The notes under the pieces: generated by a model
The model's database searches: none
The model's input: only the letters and a program-made list of their open reading frames with translations
Told to the model about the DNA's origin: nothing
Assembly: GCA_030248225.1 (NCBI GenBank)
Contig: JASANE010003960.1
Span: 1 to 64,000 of the forward strand
DNA: 64,000 bases
Direction of reading: 5' to 3'
Origin: Trileptium ribeirensis
Taxonomy: Eukaryota > Nematoda > Enoplea > Enoplida > Thoracostomopsidae
Shown: piece after piece, positions 13,450-24,494 of the stretch
Layout of the letters: each line of letters starts with the position of its first letter
Numbering within the stretch: the stretch's first letter is position 1
Program-made: the position numbers and the translations under genes

Positions 13450-13512
13450 AGTGCAAAGAATCGAACCAAGTATGTACGATTGTAAGCGGCTTATGCAAAC
13501 CACTAACCTATC
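13450..13512 (-). mobile_element. tRNA-like SINE head
   Basis: On the minus strand an A-box-like GGTTAGTGGTTTGC (13495-13508) is followed at tRNA spacing by a perfect B-box GGTTCGATTC (13458-13467). No acceptor stem pairs, so it is likely a tRNA-derived SINE or pseudogene within an nAChR intron. Confidence 0.4.
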
Positions 13513-13838
13513 TTCGAACGATTGCTCAGTGGCTAGCCAGCCTAAGAAATCTAAGAAATAAAAACGTGATTTTAAGCATACATAATACGACAAAGTCAAT
13601 TAATTACCTCAGCGCTTCACTCTGTGTGTATGCTCCATTTGGCACCAGTGGGTACGGAAATAGCTAGCATAAACTAGTGTTAGCATTGTTAGCATCCGGT
13701 AACGGTTTTCAATTATCAACGTGCAAGTATATATACCAACTATTTTAACTTTTTAATGTAACAATATTGAGTAATCAATATGCTATGCAAATATTTCAAT
13801 TAAACTATTGTAACATAGTTTATGCAATAAAACTCGTG

Positions 13839-13915
13839 AATACAAATTTTGAACGCACTGCAAACTATGTGATGTCAGTTGTCGCATAGAAAGCAGTGCG
13901 TTCAAAGATTTGTAC
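13839..13915. repeat. small fold-back, arms about 22 bp
   Basis: The arm ACAAATTTTGAACGCACTGC and the inverted arm GCAGTGCGTTCAAAGATTTG flank a loop of about 30 bp. It lies about 180 bp before the M2 exon. It could be a miniature element or a hairpin in the pre-mRNA. Confidence 0.6.
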
Positions 13916-14095
13916 GTATGGTAACTCGTTCAAGCTGGTACTAACGTACCTGTTTGAACTCGCCTATATCGTGCGGTCAAATATTTGAATGCAATTCTGC
14001 CCATGCTACAACTTGTATATTTAAAAATATATTGGTGTATCCCAGAAATGATACAAAATGTATATAATATAATTTATAATTGTTTACAATTTTAG

Positions 14096-14182
14096 GTATA
14101 ACAATATTTATGTCGTTATGTGTGTTTTTATTAATGGTTGCTGAAACAATGCCTCCAACATCCGACGCAGTTCCTCTAATCG
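14096..14182 (+). CDS. CHRNA7-like: nAChR exon (87 nt), pore helix M2
   Basis: The acceptor is ttttag. The exon encodes [18 protein letters not shown] then [10 protein letters not shown] plus one base of a Gly codon. With Glu195 as -1', residue 2' is Thr, 6' Thr, 13' Val and 20' Glu, while 9' is Met rather than the usual gate Leu. The donor is non-canonical: GCAAGT at 14183-14188, and no GT at that point gives a matching phase. Splicing there joins G to GA, giving the Gly of PLIGIYFSTVM. Confidence 0.95.
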
Positions 14183-14188
14183 GCAAGT
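14183..14188 (+). promoter_or_regulatory. non-canonical GC splice donor (GCAAGT)
   Basis: The exon ends ...CTAATCG and the intron starts GCAAGT, the consensus form of GC-AG donors. The acceptor tttcag at 20711-20716 restores GGA (Gly) in frame. Confidence 0.85.
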
Positions 14189-15849
14189 TTCTCTATTCTA
14201 CCTATAACGATTTTCATCGTTTGCATAACGAAAGTGTTCGACAATATCTGAAAATTTATCAACCATATTATTTGCTTGGTTTGCTAAACTAAAACTATTA
14301 TTCGATAAATAGGCCAGTTGAGGCATTACACCCGCTTGACAGAAATTGTTACAAAATACAAACCGTCAGCAAATGACGAAATTTCACCAACTGCGTCACG
14401 AGTTTACTGCACAATGCGTAACTAAAATCCAAATTACATGGCTAACGTCATGAAATATCCGGTATTTATATAAACACAACTGGGTATATTTATGGCAATG
14501 TTCTTGGTTCTAAGCTTTCTATAAAATCGAGTCTGTTTAAGTATATATTTTTACAAAAATAGCATCTATTTTTTTGAGGAAGTTTTAGCACTGTCCATTT
14601 AAATTGTGGTTATTTTTTGCCCGAAGGCTATCTTCGGCATCCACAAGGTTATTTCCGCGGTGACTTTTTTAATGCTTGTAAATAGCACTCATATATCTCA
14701 AAATACCGCCTAGCGATTGAATGATAAACTTTGATTGTACACAAAAGAGTGAAAATTATAGTGGGATGTTGTCGTTATGGGCTAGAAAAAATTAGCAGCA
14801 AGTAACTTTCAACCAGTTGATAACTTTAGTTTAACAATGCTTAATTTACAGCCGGAATAATAGATATTGAGAAAAATGTAACCTTAGTTGGCGAGGCTTA
14901 ACTTATTACTGATTTTCGTTAATAAATTACAGGTCAGTGCTCAACATTATGTCGGATTTGACCATGTAATATGACCGGGTGTATAAACAAGTGCGTTCCT
15001 GAGTATTCATGCGTCTTGCATTTATCAATAAACATAAGTTCATGAGCATGTACTTCTAAATTAGCACACGCGTCGTGTTAAACCATAAGGTGCTTTCACA
15101 CCTTCAAGGTCTAAGCTCAAAATTTGAGCATAAAAGAACTCTTGAAATTTTGATCAAAATTTGAGTCTAAACTTGTCTAACAAATTCTGCAAATAGTAAT
15201 ACATTAAAATTTTTGATTCGGTTTACTGAAATTTGTGCTCAAAATTTTTTAATATTTATTCTTTGTCCTTGATTAACTAAGCTAATACATAGCAGGAAGT
15301 TTGAACAGTATTCACGCTTTCAAATTTATCAAAAATGCAAAAAGTATATTCAATTTTGATCTAAATTTTACCAAATATCGAGCTCAAATTTTTCCCCGAA
15401 ACTTTGACGATGTTAGTCCATTGTGAAGAAAATACTTTAGAAAAGCTTGGAATAATCCTTTTGCCTGACACACAATAACTGGGTTCATTACATTGATTAA
15501 CTGTATGATTTTTCATAGTTTGAGTCTGTTTATTCCATGATAAATGTAATGGGACCAAAATCAATTTTACAACTCATAAAACTAGATTACAAATTTCAAA
15601 TTTCTCGAAGCCGAGAACTAGATAATTCGTTTGGTTCGTTCCAATTTATGCCTTATAGAAACATTGTTACGAACCGTTATATGATGAAGTGTAGGAGAAA
15701 CTCAGTAATGCTTGGCAAACAGACCATTTCAATCCCACCCATTAGGTGAAGTCAGGCCATATATTTTACAAACCTCCATTAACCCACCAGATGTACCACC
15801 TAAACTTGAGAATTTCAGAAATTGAGCTCAAATTGCACATAAACTAAAT

Positions 15850-18800
15850 AGAGCTTGCGCTGGGCTTGGAGTGTTTCGAGCTGCGTGATTTCACCGTCAT
15901 CTGAACTAGAGCGGCGAACCTCTAATTATGAAGGTTGGGCTTTCTGTCCGTTTGATATGAACTAACCGTGATGTTGAACTGTAGCGATGAATCTGTTGTT
16001 ACAGAGGTTGGGATTTGGTTTCGAGTGAGGTGATCTTTCCGCGATTGTGAACCGCGAGGGTATATCCATTGGTATAAATGCTAGGATTCGAAATTGCAAA
16101 TTGATGTGAACTCACCGTGATTCTGAACTGGATGCGTGTATCTATTGTTTCTTTAGGTTAGGTTAGGTTAGGTAACTAGTAAATAACTGTTGGGTTAGGT
16201 TACTAGTTAATAACTGTTAGGTAACTAGTTAATAACTATTGTTATTCAGGTTAGGTTTCGAACTATCCAAGTGATACGAACCCACTGTGATTGTGAAAGG
16301 GAGCGGTGCATCTAATGATAAGGAAGGTCGTCTTTGAAGGTTTCAAGCGGGGTGACCTTACTATGGTTCCGAACAGGGGTGGCGAATCTATTGATGGGCT
16401 TGTGCTTCGATATTTCTGAGTGGCGTGAATTCGCTGTGATTCTGAACTGGAAAGATGATTCTGTTACCATCTGTGGTTGGCCTTGGAGCTTTCCGAGTTT
16501 TGCGAACTCATAGTGATTCTTAGCTGGAGCGGCAATACTTTTGCCATGGTGGTTGGTCTTGAAGTTTCAGAGTGGTGCGAACTCAAAGTGATTCCTAACT
16601 GGAGGGATAATTCTCTTGCCATGGTGGTTGGTTTTGGAGTTTTCTAACTTCTGTGACGAAGTGATCCTTAACTGGAGAGGTAATTCTCATATCATGGTGC
16701 TTTGTTTTGGAGCTTTACGACTAGTGCGAACTCAAATGTATGCTTCACCAGATTTTACGATGGTGGTTGGTCTTGGAGCTTTAAGAGCGGTGCCCTGGAG
16801 GGGCAATTGTTTTGCCATAATGGCTGCTCTTGGAGCCTTCCGAGCAATGAAAACTCAAAGTAATTGTTAACCGGCTGAGAAATCTCATGCTATGGTTGTT
16901 GGTCTTGCAGCTTTCCGAGTGGTGCGAGCACAAAGTGATCCTTATCTGGAGGGCCAATTCTCTCGCCATGCGGCCACCCTTGGAGCTTTCCGAGTGGAGC
17001 GAACTCAAAGTAACTCTTAACTGGAAGGGCAATTCTCTTGACATGGTGGTTGGTCTTGCAGCTTTCCGAGTGGCGCGACCACAAAGTGATTTTTAATTGG
17101 ACAGCCAATTCTCTCGTCATGCTGGTTAGCCTTGGAGCTTTCCGAGCGGTGTGAATTCAAAGTAACTACTTACTGAAGGGGCAAATCTTTTGCCGTGGTG
17201 GTTGGTCTTGGAGGTTTCAATGTGATGCGAACTCAAGGTCATTCTTAACTGGAGACACTATTCTCTTGCCATGGCGGATGGTCTTGGAGATTTCCAAGTG
17301 GTGCGAACTCAAAGTGATCTCTAACTGGAGGACCAATTCTATTCCAATTGTTCTTGGTCTTAGAGCTTTCCAAGCTCTGCGAACTCAAAATGATCCTTAG
17401 CTGTAGGGCCAATCCTCTTGCCGTGGTGGTTGGTCTTGGAGGTTTCAATGTGATGCGAACTCAAGGTCATTCTTAACTGGAGACACTATTCTCTTGCCAT
17501 GGCGGATGGTCTTGGAGATTTCCAAGTGGTGCGAACTCAAAGTGATCTCTAACTGGAGGACCAATTCTATTCCAATTGTTCTTGGTCTTAGAGCTTTCCA
17601 AGCTCTGCGAACTCAAAATGATCCTTAGCTGTAGGGCCAATCCTCTTGCGGTGGTGGTTGGTCTTGGAGGTTTCAATGTGATGCGAACTCAAGGTCATTC
17701 TTAACTGGAGACACTATTCTCTTGCCATGGCGGATGGTCTTGGAGATTTCCAAGTGGTGCGAACTCAAAGTGATCTCTAACTGGAGGACCAATTCTATTC
17801 CAATTGTTCTTGGTCTTAGAGCTTTCCGAGCTCTGCGAACTCAAAATGATCCTTAGCTGTAGGGCCAATCCTCTTGCCATGGTGGTTGGTCTTGGAGCTT
17901 TATGAGTGGTGCGAACTCAAAGTGATGCTTAACCAGAGGGAAAATTATCTTACCATGGTGGTTGGTCTTGGAGTTTCAAGAGCGGTTCGAAGCCAAAGTG
18001 ACCTTAACTGGAGTGACAATTCTCTTGTCCGTGTGGTTGGTCTTGGAGCTTTCAGAGTGGTTCGAGCACAAAGTGATCTTATTTGGAGGGCCAATTCTCT
18101 CGCCATGTTGGTCAGCCTTGGAGCTTTACGACTGGCGCGAAGCCAAAGTCATCCTTAACTGGAGGGACGATTCTCTTGCCGTGATGGTTGGTCTTAGAGC
18201 TTTCCGAGCTCTACGAACTCAAAGTGATCCTTAACTGGAGGGAGAATTCTCTTGCCGTGGTGGCTGGTCTGAGAGCTTTTCGAGCTCTACGAACTCAAAG
18301 TGTTCCTTACTGGAGGCGCAATTGTCTTTGCATGGAGGTTGGCGTTGGAATTTTAACATCGATGGGAAGCCTAAGTGATCCTTAACTGGAGGGACAATTC
18401 TCTTGATCTCTTGCCCTAGTGGTAGGTCTTGCAGCTTTCCGAGTGGTACGAACTTAAGGTGATTCTTAACTGGATGGCAATTCTCTTGCCATGGTAGTTG
18501 GTCTTGGGGATTTACGAGTGGTGCGAGCTCAAAGTGGTGCTTAACCAGAGGGGCAATTCTCTTTCCATGGTGGTTGGTCTTGGGGTTTTAAGAGTGGTGC
18601 GAAGCCAAAGTGATCCTTAGCTGGAGGAACAATTCTCTTGCTGTTGTGGTTGGTCTTAAAGCTTTCAGAGTGGTGCGAACTGAAGGTGATTCTCAGCTAG
18701 AGGGGCAATTCTCTTGCCACGGTGGTTGGTTTTGGAGAATTCCGATTGGCGCGAACTCAAAGTGATTATTAACAGGATGGCAGATTCCTTGCCATGGTGG

Positions 18801-20500
18801 TTGGTCTTGCAGCTTTCCGAGTGGTGCGAGTTCAAAGTGCTCCTTAACTGGAGAGACAATTTTCCCGCCATACTAGCTAATCTTGGAGCTTTCAGAGTGG
18901 TGCGAACTTAAAGTGACTCTTAATTGGAGGAGCAATTCTCTTGCCATGGTGGTTGATCAGGGAGCTTTCTGAATAGTGCGGTCTCAAAGTGATTCTTAAC
19001 TGGAGGGGCAATATTTTTAGTATGGTTGTTGGTCTTAGAGCTTTCCGTGTGGTGCGAATTCAAAGTGATTCTTAACTGGACGGGCAATTCTCTTGCCATG
19101 GTTGATGGTCTTGCAAGCTTTCCGAGTGGTGCGATCTCAAAGTGATCCTTAACTCTAAGGACAATTCTCTCGCCATGGTGGTTGGTCTTGGATGGAGTTT
19201 TCTGCGCTGTCCGAACTCAGAGTGATTTTTAACCAGAGGGGCAATGCTCTTGCTATGTTGGTTGGTCTTGGAGATTTCCGAGTGGTCTGAATTTGAATTG
19301 ATTCTCAACCGGATGGACAATTCTATTGCTATGATTGTTGGTCTTGAAGCTTGCCGAGTGGTGCGATCTCAAAGTGATCCTTAACTGAAGGGTCAATTCT
19401 CTCTCCAGGGTGGTTGATCTTGGAGTTTTTTGCGCGGTGCGAGCCTAAAGTGATTCTTAACCATAGGGGTAATCCTCTAGCTATGTTGGTTGCTCTTGCA
19501 GCTTTCCGAGTGGTCCGAACTCGAAGTGATTCTCAATCGGATGGGCAATTCTATTGCTATGGTTGTTGGTCTTGAAGTTTCAGAGTGGTACGAGCTCAAA
19601 GTGATCATCAGGCGAATTGTCAATTCCTTGCCATGGTGGTTTGTCTCGCAGCTTGCCGAGTGGTGCGATCTCAAAGTGATCCTTAACTCAAGGGACAATT
19701 CTCTCGCCATGGTGGTTGGTCTTGGATGGAGTTTTCTGCGCTGTCCGAACTCAGAGTGATTTTTAACCAGAGGGGCAATGCTCTTGCTATGTTGGTTGGT
19801 CTTGGAGATTTCCGAGTGGTCTGAATTTGAATTGATTCTCAACCGGATGGACAATTCTATTGCTATGATTGTTGGTCTTGAAGCTTGCCGAGTGGTGCGA
19901 TCTCAAAGTGATCCTTAACTGAAGGGTCAATTCTCTCTCCATGGTGGTTGATCTTGGAGTTTTTTGCGCGGTGCGAGCCTAAAGTGATTCTTAACCATAG
20001 GGCTAATCCTCTTGCTATGTTGGTTGCTCTTGCAGCTTTCCGAGTGGTCCGAACTCGAAGTGATTCTCAATCGGACGGGCAATTCTATTGCTATGATTGT
20101 TGGTCTTGATGCTTGCCGAGTGGTGCGATCTCAAAGTGATCCTTAACTGAAGGGGCAATACTCTCCACGGTGGCTGGTCTTGGAGCTTTCCGAGCAGCGC
20201 AAACTCAAAGTGTTGCTTAACCAGAGGGGCAATTTTCTTTTCCTGGTTGTTTATCTTGGAGCTATACCAGTGGTGCGAACTCAAAGAGGTGCTTAATTGG
20301 AAGGGAATTCTCTCGCCATGGTATTTGGTGCTGGAGCTTTCCGAGTGCTGCAAACACAAAGTAATTCTTAACTGGACGGGCCATTCTCTTGCCATGGTTG
20401 TTGTTCTGGTGTTGGAGGTTTCAAAGTGGTGCAAAATCACCGAGATTCTGGACTGGAAGTGTAATTACCTTGTTATGGCGGTTGGGCTTCACGAACTGGG
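15850..20500. repeat. 76-bp minisatellite, about 50-55 copies, with higher-order repeats
   Basis: The unit contains GGTTGGTCTTGGAGCTTTCC, then GAGTGGTGCGAACTCAAAGT, then a GATCCTTAACTGGAGGG block and CAATTCTCTTGCCATG. The spacing of CCATGGTGG (17877 to 17953) is 76 bp. Within it a three-unit, 228-bp block is repeated almost identically at about 17193, 17421 and 17649. A longer block of about seven units (534 bp) is repeated around 19100-19400 and 19640-19940. Units at the left edge (15850-16470) are much more diverged than the centre. Because 76 is not a multiple of three, the open frames here are by-products. The array fills most of the intron between the M2 and M3 exons. Confidence 0.93.
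16153..16250. repeat. short TTAGG run with flanking GGTAACTAGT repeats
   Basis: There are four perfect TTAGG units at 16153-16172, followed by about three copies of a unit built on ggtaactagttaataactgt. The run lies at the edge of the 76-bp minisatellite. It is too short to count as a telomeric block. Confidence 0.7.
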
Positions 20501-20716
20501 AGGGTAAACCAATGGAATTGTTTGCAAAGAAGTAGTAGTTTTAGCAATTTATGGACAGTGATCTGAAGCACAACCACGGAACCACTGAACCATAATAACA
20601 AGCGATTCTGCAATTTTCTCCGATTCGACATTTTGTAGCAGTTTAGCGTTTTGTAGTCGCTAGATTGTTATATAATTTTGGTTAACTTATCACGTGTTTC
20701 TATTTGCTAATTTCAG

Positions 20717-20826
20717 GAATTTACTTTTCAACGGTTATGATTATTGTGTCAGCATCTCAAGCATTTACCGTAATGGTTCTCAATTTTCACTACAGCACCG
20801 CAGATTTTCATCGAATGCCACCATTG
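20717..20826 (+). CDS. CHRNA7-like: nAChR exon (110 nt), M3
   Basis: The exon lies between tttcag and gtaagt. It encodes IYFSTVMIIVSASQAFTVMV then LNFHYSTADFHRMPPL. This is M3 plus the start of the cytoplasmic loop, matching the family pattern YFxxxMxxVxxSxxxTVxVLNxHH. It exits in phase 0 into VRSVFLVWLPWIL of the next exon. It is separated from the M2 exon by a 6.5-kb intron filled largely by a minisatellite. Confidence 0.95.
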
Positions 20827-22032
20827 GTAAGTATTATAATACATACGCTACAGCCAAAAATGAGAGGGCTTTTTAACGATTAAATGTTAGGGGTTCGGTT
20901 ATTGTACGATGGAAAACATAAACAAACCGTTCGTTTCTATAACTATTTATATATACTAGTTCTTGCTACCATTTTTACGCTTCATTAAATTCTCCGTTAA
21001 GAAGGGTACTATAAATACCAAGCGTCTCAGTCGGTGAATTACCAACTACCGTAACAACTCAACTTTAATGATCACTGAAAAAATAAAATGGTAAACCAAG
21101 AAGCGAAGACAGGATTAGAAATCTAATGACTTTGATAACCATATATAACCGCCGCAAAATATAAATCAGAAAATAATAAAGTAAACGCCGCATTACGGTA
21201 TTGAGTGTATGACTACAACGATGCATATTAATTTATTACTAGACTTGATTGAAATGAACTAGAAGTATCAGCTAAATTTGAAGTAACATGAATTTAATGT
21301 CACATTTCAGGAAATCGGAAATGGTACGTGTGCTACCGGGAAAGAACTAAACTTTGCGGAAAATTTAAACTAAATTTGGCACAAACTGGAATACTGAATT
21401 AGATTGAAAAAAGATTAACAAAGAGACGTCTTATGATATTAAAATAACAGATTTCACTTTAGCTGCATTTGCTTGCAAGGGCCACACAAAATCGTAAATC
21501 GGCCTGTTAATAGATTTCAATTTTGATTGATTCAATTTTCAATTAATTTAGCACTTCTCGGTCGCGGATGGAACCTCGTTCACTGAGGCGACGCAGAACA
21601 TAAATAGCATTTACTAAAAGTAACTTCATTAAAATTGGTTTATCCATTCTACATATATACTTGTCGAAAATAATATTATAAAGTTTGCATAACGTAAAAT
21701 GGTAAAAAAGACGATTTAATTGTAGAAACTAGATGAGGTGTAGATTCATATATTACATACCCTGAGATCACCAGGACACACCAAGAGATTAATTTTGAAC
21801 CATCCGTTGCTAAATTATGCGAAACTGATCCGACCATACGTCACTGAGTTACGACAATCACTAAGTACATCGTCAAGTATTAGCACAACCTCTGTGACCT
21901 TAATTAAATAGTACAAGGTCCAACTACTTCCCTTTGTCGGGAATGTATTAACACTAACAAAAACATGCTCAGCTGTTATTTTTACATTTTTGTCAATTAA
22001 TTTGCATATATATACAAATTTTCAATTATCAG
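20827..22032. other. nAChR intron, nothing recognised
   Basis: AT-rich intron between the M3 exon and the last exon. No repeat, transposon end or additional exon was seen. Confidence 0.6.
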
Positions 22033-23226
22033 GTTCGATCTGTGTTTCTTGTTTGGTTGCCATGGATTCTTTGTATGAAGGTACCTGGAAACCAGAAAGA
22101 AGACGGTAGCGACAGCGAAGAAAATAGTGCCGAAAGCAGTGATCCGCCTGCATACGTTGATTTGAATTTTAACAAACCACCTTTCGTTCCATGCAACTTT
22201 AACACTGCATCTGCTGTTCGAAAATCTAAACTGTCAGAATTTGGATCGAATAATCCTGAGCTTTTCAATGGTCACGTAGTTGACGATGCTTGTAATGATG
22301 CAATAGGCATATGTAACTTTACCGGTACTTGTCGGCCATATGTTTCAACTCCACCATTATGGGAGCAGCCTTCAACAGCTTCAGAAGGAGCCGTATTGAA
22401 CCAACACAGCACACAGTGGCCTGAAAATTCCACTTACGGATCCAATGAATTCCTACCGCTACAATGCAGTGCATGGGTTCCTGTTAAAACAACCAGGCAA
22501 GAAGGTGTCCCAAATCAGTTGTGCTTACCCAGTCTTACGGCCAATAACATATTTAACACATCGCATCCAAGCAGCGCTTGTAACAACAGCCAAATAAATG
22601 CAGTGTTTGAAGATTACGATTGTCAAAATCAAAATTGTTATCAACATTACAGCAATTCGAACGAATCACTATCGTCTTTGACCAATAATCGGCCACAACC
22701 AAGACATTTCGATATATTGCAGTCGTCACTCGGACTCAAGACAAATTTCAATACTTTACCCTTGACACACAATGAGTTACATCGCGATCTCAGCATGATG
22801 CAAGGTAGTAGCCAACCGCAAATGCAAGTTAATGAACCATATTGTGGTTATTGCAACAACAGCGACAGCAACAACAATAACAATAATAACAACAACGATA
22901 AGGCTGCCAATGACGTAACTGATGATGCTGGACAAATATCAGCAGTAGCAACTGCAACAGCAATGGTTGTTCGACATTTTGACGCCGAAACATCACAACA
23001 AGTCCTTGATTCCCTTTCGAGCGTCGAACAGCTGCTGCGTACGATGGCTGACCATCTCAAACTAATTACCAATCGTCTACGTGAAGACGAAGAAGAAGAT
23101 TCAATTGAACGGGACTGGCGTTACGCTGCACTTGTACTAGATCGACTTTGCCTTATTTGCTTTGCAACTATATTTGTTGTTGCTACGACGACTATTGTTT
23201 TTAACGCTCCACAGGTTATCGTATGA
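22033..23226 (+). CDS. CHRNA7-like: nAChR last exon (1194 nt): cytoplasmic loop, M4, stop
   Basis: After acceptor ttatcag it reads VRSVFLVWLPWILCMKVPG, the post-M3 segment common to nicotinic subunits. It then has a long, poorly conserved cytoplasmic loop of about 340 residues containing a run of nine Asn (about 22866-22896). An amphipathic helix follows (SSVEQLLRTMADHLKLITNR), an acidic patch, and M4, which begins DWRYAALVLDRLCLICFA and ends in NAPQVIV. The stop is TGA at 23224-23226. No AATAAA signal was seen close behind. The loop is longer than the usual 110-160 residues of alpha7 subunits. Confidence 0.95.
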   Translation, partial: VRSVFLVWLPWILCMKVPGNQKEDGSDSEENSAESSDPPAYVDLNFNKPPFVPCNFNTASAVRKSKLSEFGSNNPELFNGHVVDDACNDAIGICNFTGTCRPYVSTPPLWEQPSTASEGAVLNQHSTQWPENSTYGSNEFLPLQCSAWVPVKTTRQEGVPNQLCLPSLTANNIFNTSHPSSACNNSQINAVFEDYDCQNQNCYQHYSNSNESLSSLTNNRPQPRHFDILQSSLGLKTNFNTLPLTHNELHRDLSMMQGSSQPQMQVNEPYCGYCNNSDSNNNNNNNNNDKAANDVTDDAGQISAVATATAMVVRHFDAETSQQVLDSLSSVEQLLRTMADHLKLITNRLREDEEEDSIERDWRYAALVLDRLCLICFATIFVVATTTIVFNAPQVIV

Positions 23227-23534
23227 TCATATAATGCAATCTGTAGGAGTATTTGTTGCAAAAAAAAGATAAACGCAACAAAATACTGTTGCTACAATAT
23301 GCAGTTACATCAGCTCACGGTTTTGTCGGTAAAATTATATTGTAAAAAGCTGTATATATTAATTACGCTGCTAGTATCCTGTGGAATGCTGTTTCGCAAC
23401 ATGCAGTGAGAAACATGTGTGGATTACGATTAAAACTTGCAGATTACCCGTCATAATTTTTCAAATTTTATCTACTATGTATTTAATGAAACTAACATTT
23501 CGTCGCGTCGTGCTAGCGACATGACACTTGTTAA

Positions 23535-24045
23535 AAATAACTGGTTAAAGTATAGCAACACAAAATAATGATGTTCGGTCTGGTTCTGAACTAACGTTAT
23601 CAACTGGTTAAAGTATAGCAACACAAAATAATGATGTTCGGTCTGGTTCTGAACTAATGTTATCAACTGGTTAAAGTATAGCAACACAAAATAATGATGT
23701 TCGGTCTGGTTGTGAACTAATGTTATCAACTGGTTAAAGTATAGCAACGCAAAATAATGATGTTCGGTCTGGTTCTGAACTGTTATCAACTGGTTAAAGT
23801 ATAGCAACACAAAATAATGATGTTCGGTCTGGTTCTGAACTAATGTTATCAACTGGTTAAAGTATAGCAACGCAAAATAATGATGTTCGGTCTGGTTCTG
23901 AACTAATGTTATCAACTGGTTTAAGTATAGCAACACAAAATAAAGATGTTCGGTCTGGTTCTGAACAAATGTTATTAACTGGTTAAAGTATAGCAACACA
24001 AAATAATGATGTTCATCTGGCTCTGAACTAATATTGTCAATGTTT
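23535..24045. repeat. 63-bp tandem repeat, 8 copies
   Basis: The unit contains aactggttaaagtatagcaa, cacaaaataatgatgttcgg and tctggttctgaactaatgtt. It recurs eight times just 300 bp behind the nAChR stop. One copy lacks three bases. Because 63 = 3 x 21, the minus strand stays open for 194 codons with a 21-residue repeat (NQTEHHYFVLLYFNQLITLV plus Q). Most differences between copies change the residue, which argues against selected coding. Confidence 0.93.
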
Positions 24046-24417
24046 TCCCGACTTGACATATTTACTGTCTAAAATGTGTTTTTGCTGGTCTTGCATACAA
24101 TAATCTACGGCTCAGAGGCATCAGTGCATATCTTCTATTGATGTGAACATGTGACCGAAAAATATTAGTATACAAATAATTTACAAAGGACAGTTGTCGG
24201 TATGATATAAATCTCTGAATATTTTGCCCAAAACTTTATTCTTCGTATTGTATTTTCTATATATATTCAAGCATTGCTTTAATGTCCAGTGGTGCCACAT
24301 GGCACATCCCACATTTGTGCATTTACGGTATTTGTGTGTGCTGTGTGAAGTTTATGTTTATAACTCCGTTGTTTTTATCCGCCAATTTTACGAAATTCTT
24401 TAAGAAACACAGCAAAA

Positions 24418-24494
24418 GCTGTTAGACAGCTCAGTGGTTTGGGTACGTCAGTTGCAACAATGCTATCCGGGTTCAATTTAGGGCTCCGGCTACA
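24418..24494 (+). mobile_element. tRNA-like SINE head
   Basis: The A-box-like AGACAGCTCAGTGGTTT (24424-24440) and B-box-like GGGTTCAATT (24469-24478) are at tRNA spacing. The ends do not form an acceptor stem, so a SINE or tRNA pseudogene is more likely than a functional tRNA. Confidence 0.35.

Larger units (their letters stand above)
1034..23226 (+). other. CHRNA7-like: gene span: alpha7-like nicotinic acetylcholine receptor subunit, 5' exons missing
   Basis: Eight exons join in frame to 1989 nt, 662 residues plus stop. The product is a pentameric Cys-loop cation channel subunit of the plasma membrane, gated by acetylcholine. In partial-protein numbering it shows loop D Trp17, loop A VWVPDILLYN (42-51), the Cys-loop C85 and C99 with 13 residues between, loop B GSWTYGG (W106), the alpha-type vicinal cysteines in YDCCPDPY (C147, C148), M1 about 167-189, M2 about 197-216, M3 about 230-255, a cytoplasmic loop of about 350 residues and M4 (627-662). 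The vicinal Cys pair makes it an alpha subunit; the Cys-loop and loop C spacing and exon sizes point to the alpha7-like group. The signal peptide and first part of the ligand-binding domain lie before base 1. Junctions were placed by consensus splice sites and reading phase, not by transcript data. Confidence 0.93.

Noticed and set aside
16616..20507. Many 60-140 residue open frames on both strands
   Set aside because: They are frame-rotating readings of the 76-bp minisatellite and differ only by its period.
23475..24059. 194-residue repeat protein on the minus strand
   Set aside because: The unit length is a multiple of three, and differences between copies are mostly non-synonymous, so no sign of purifying selection.
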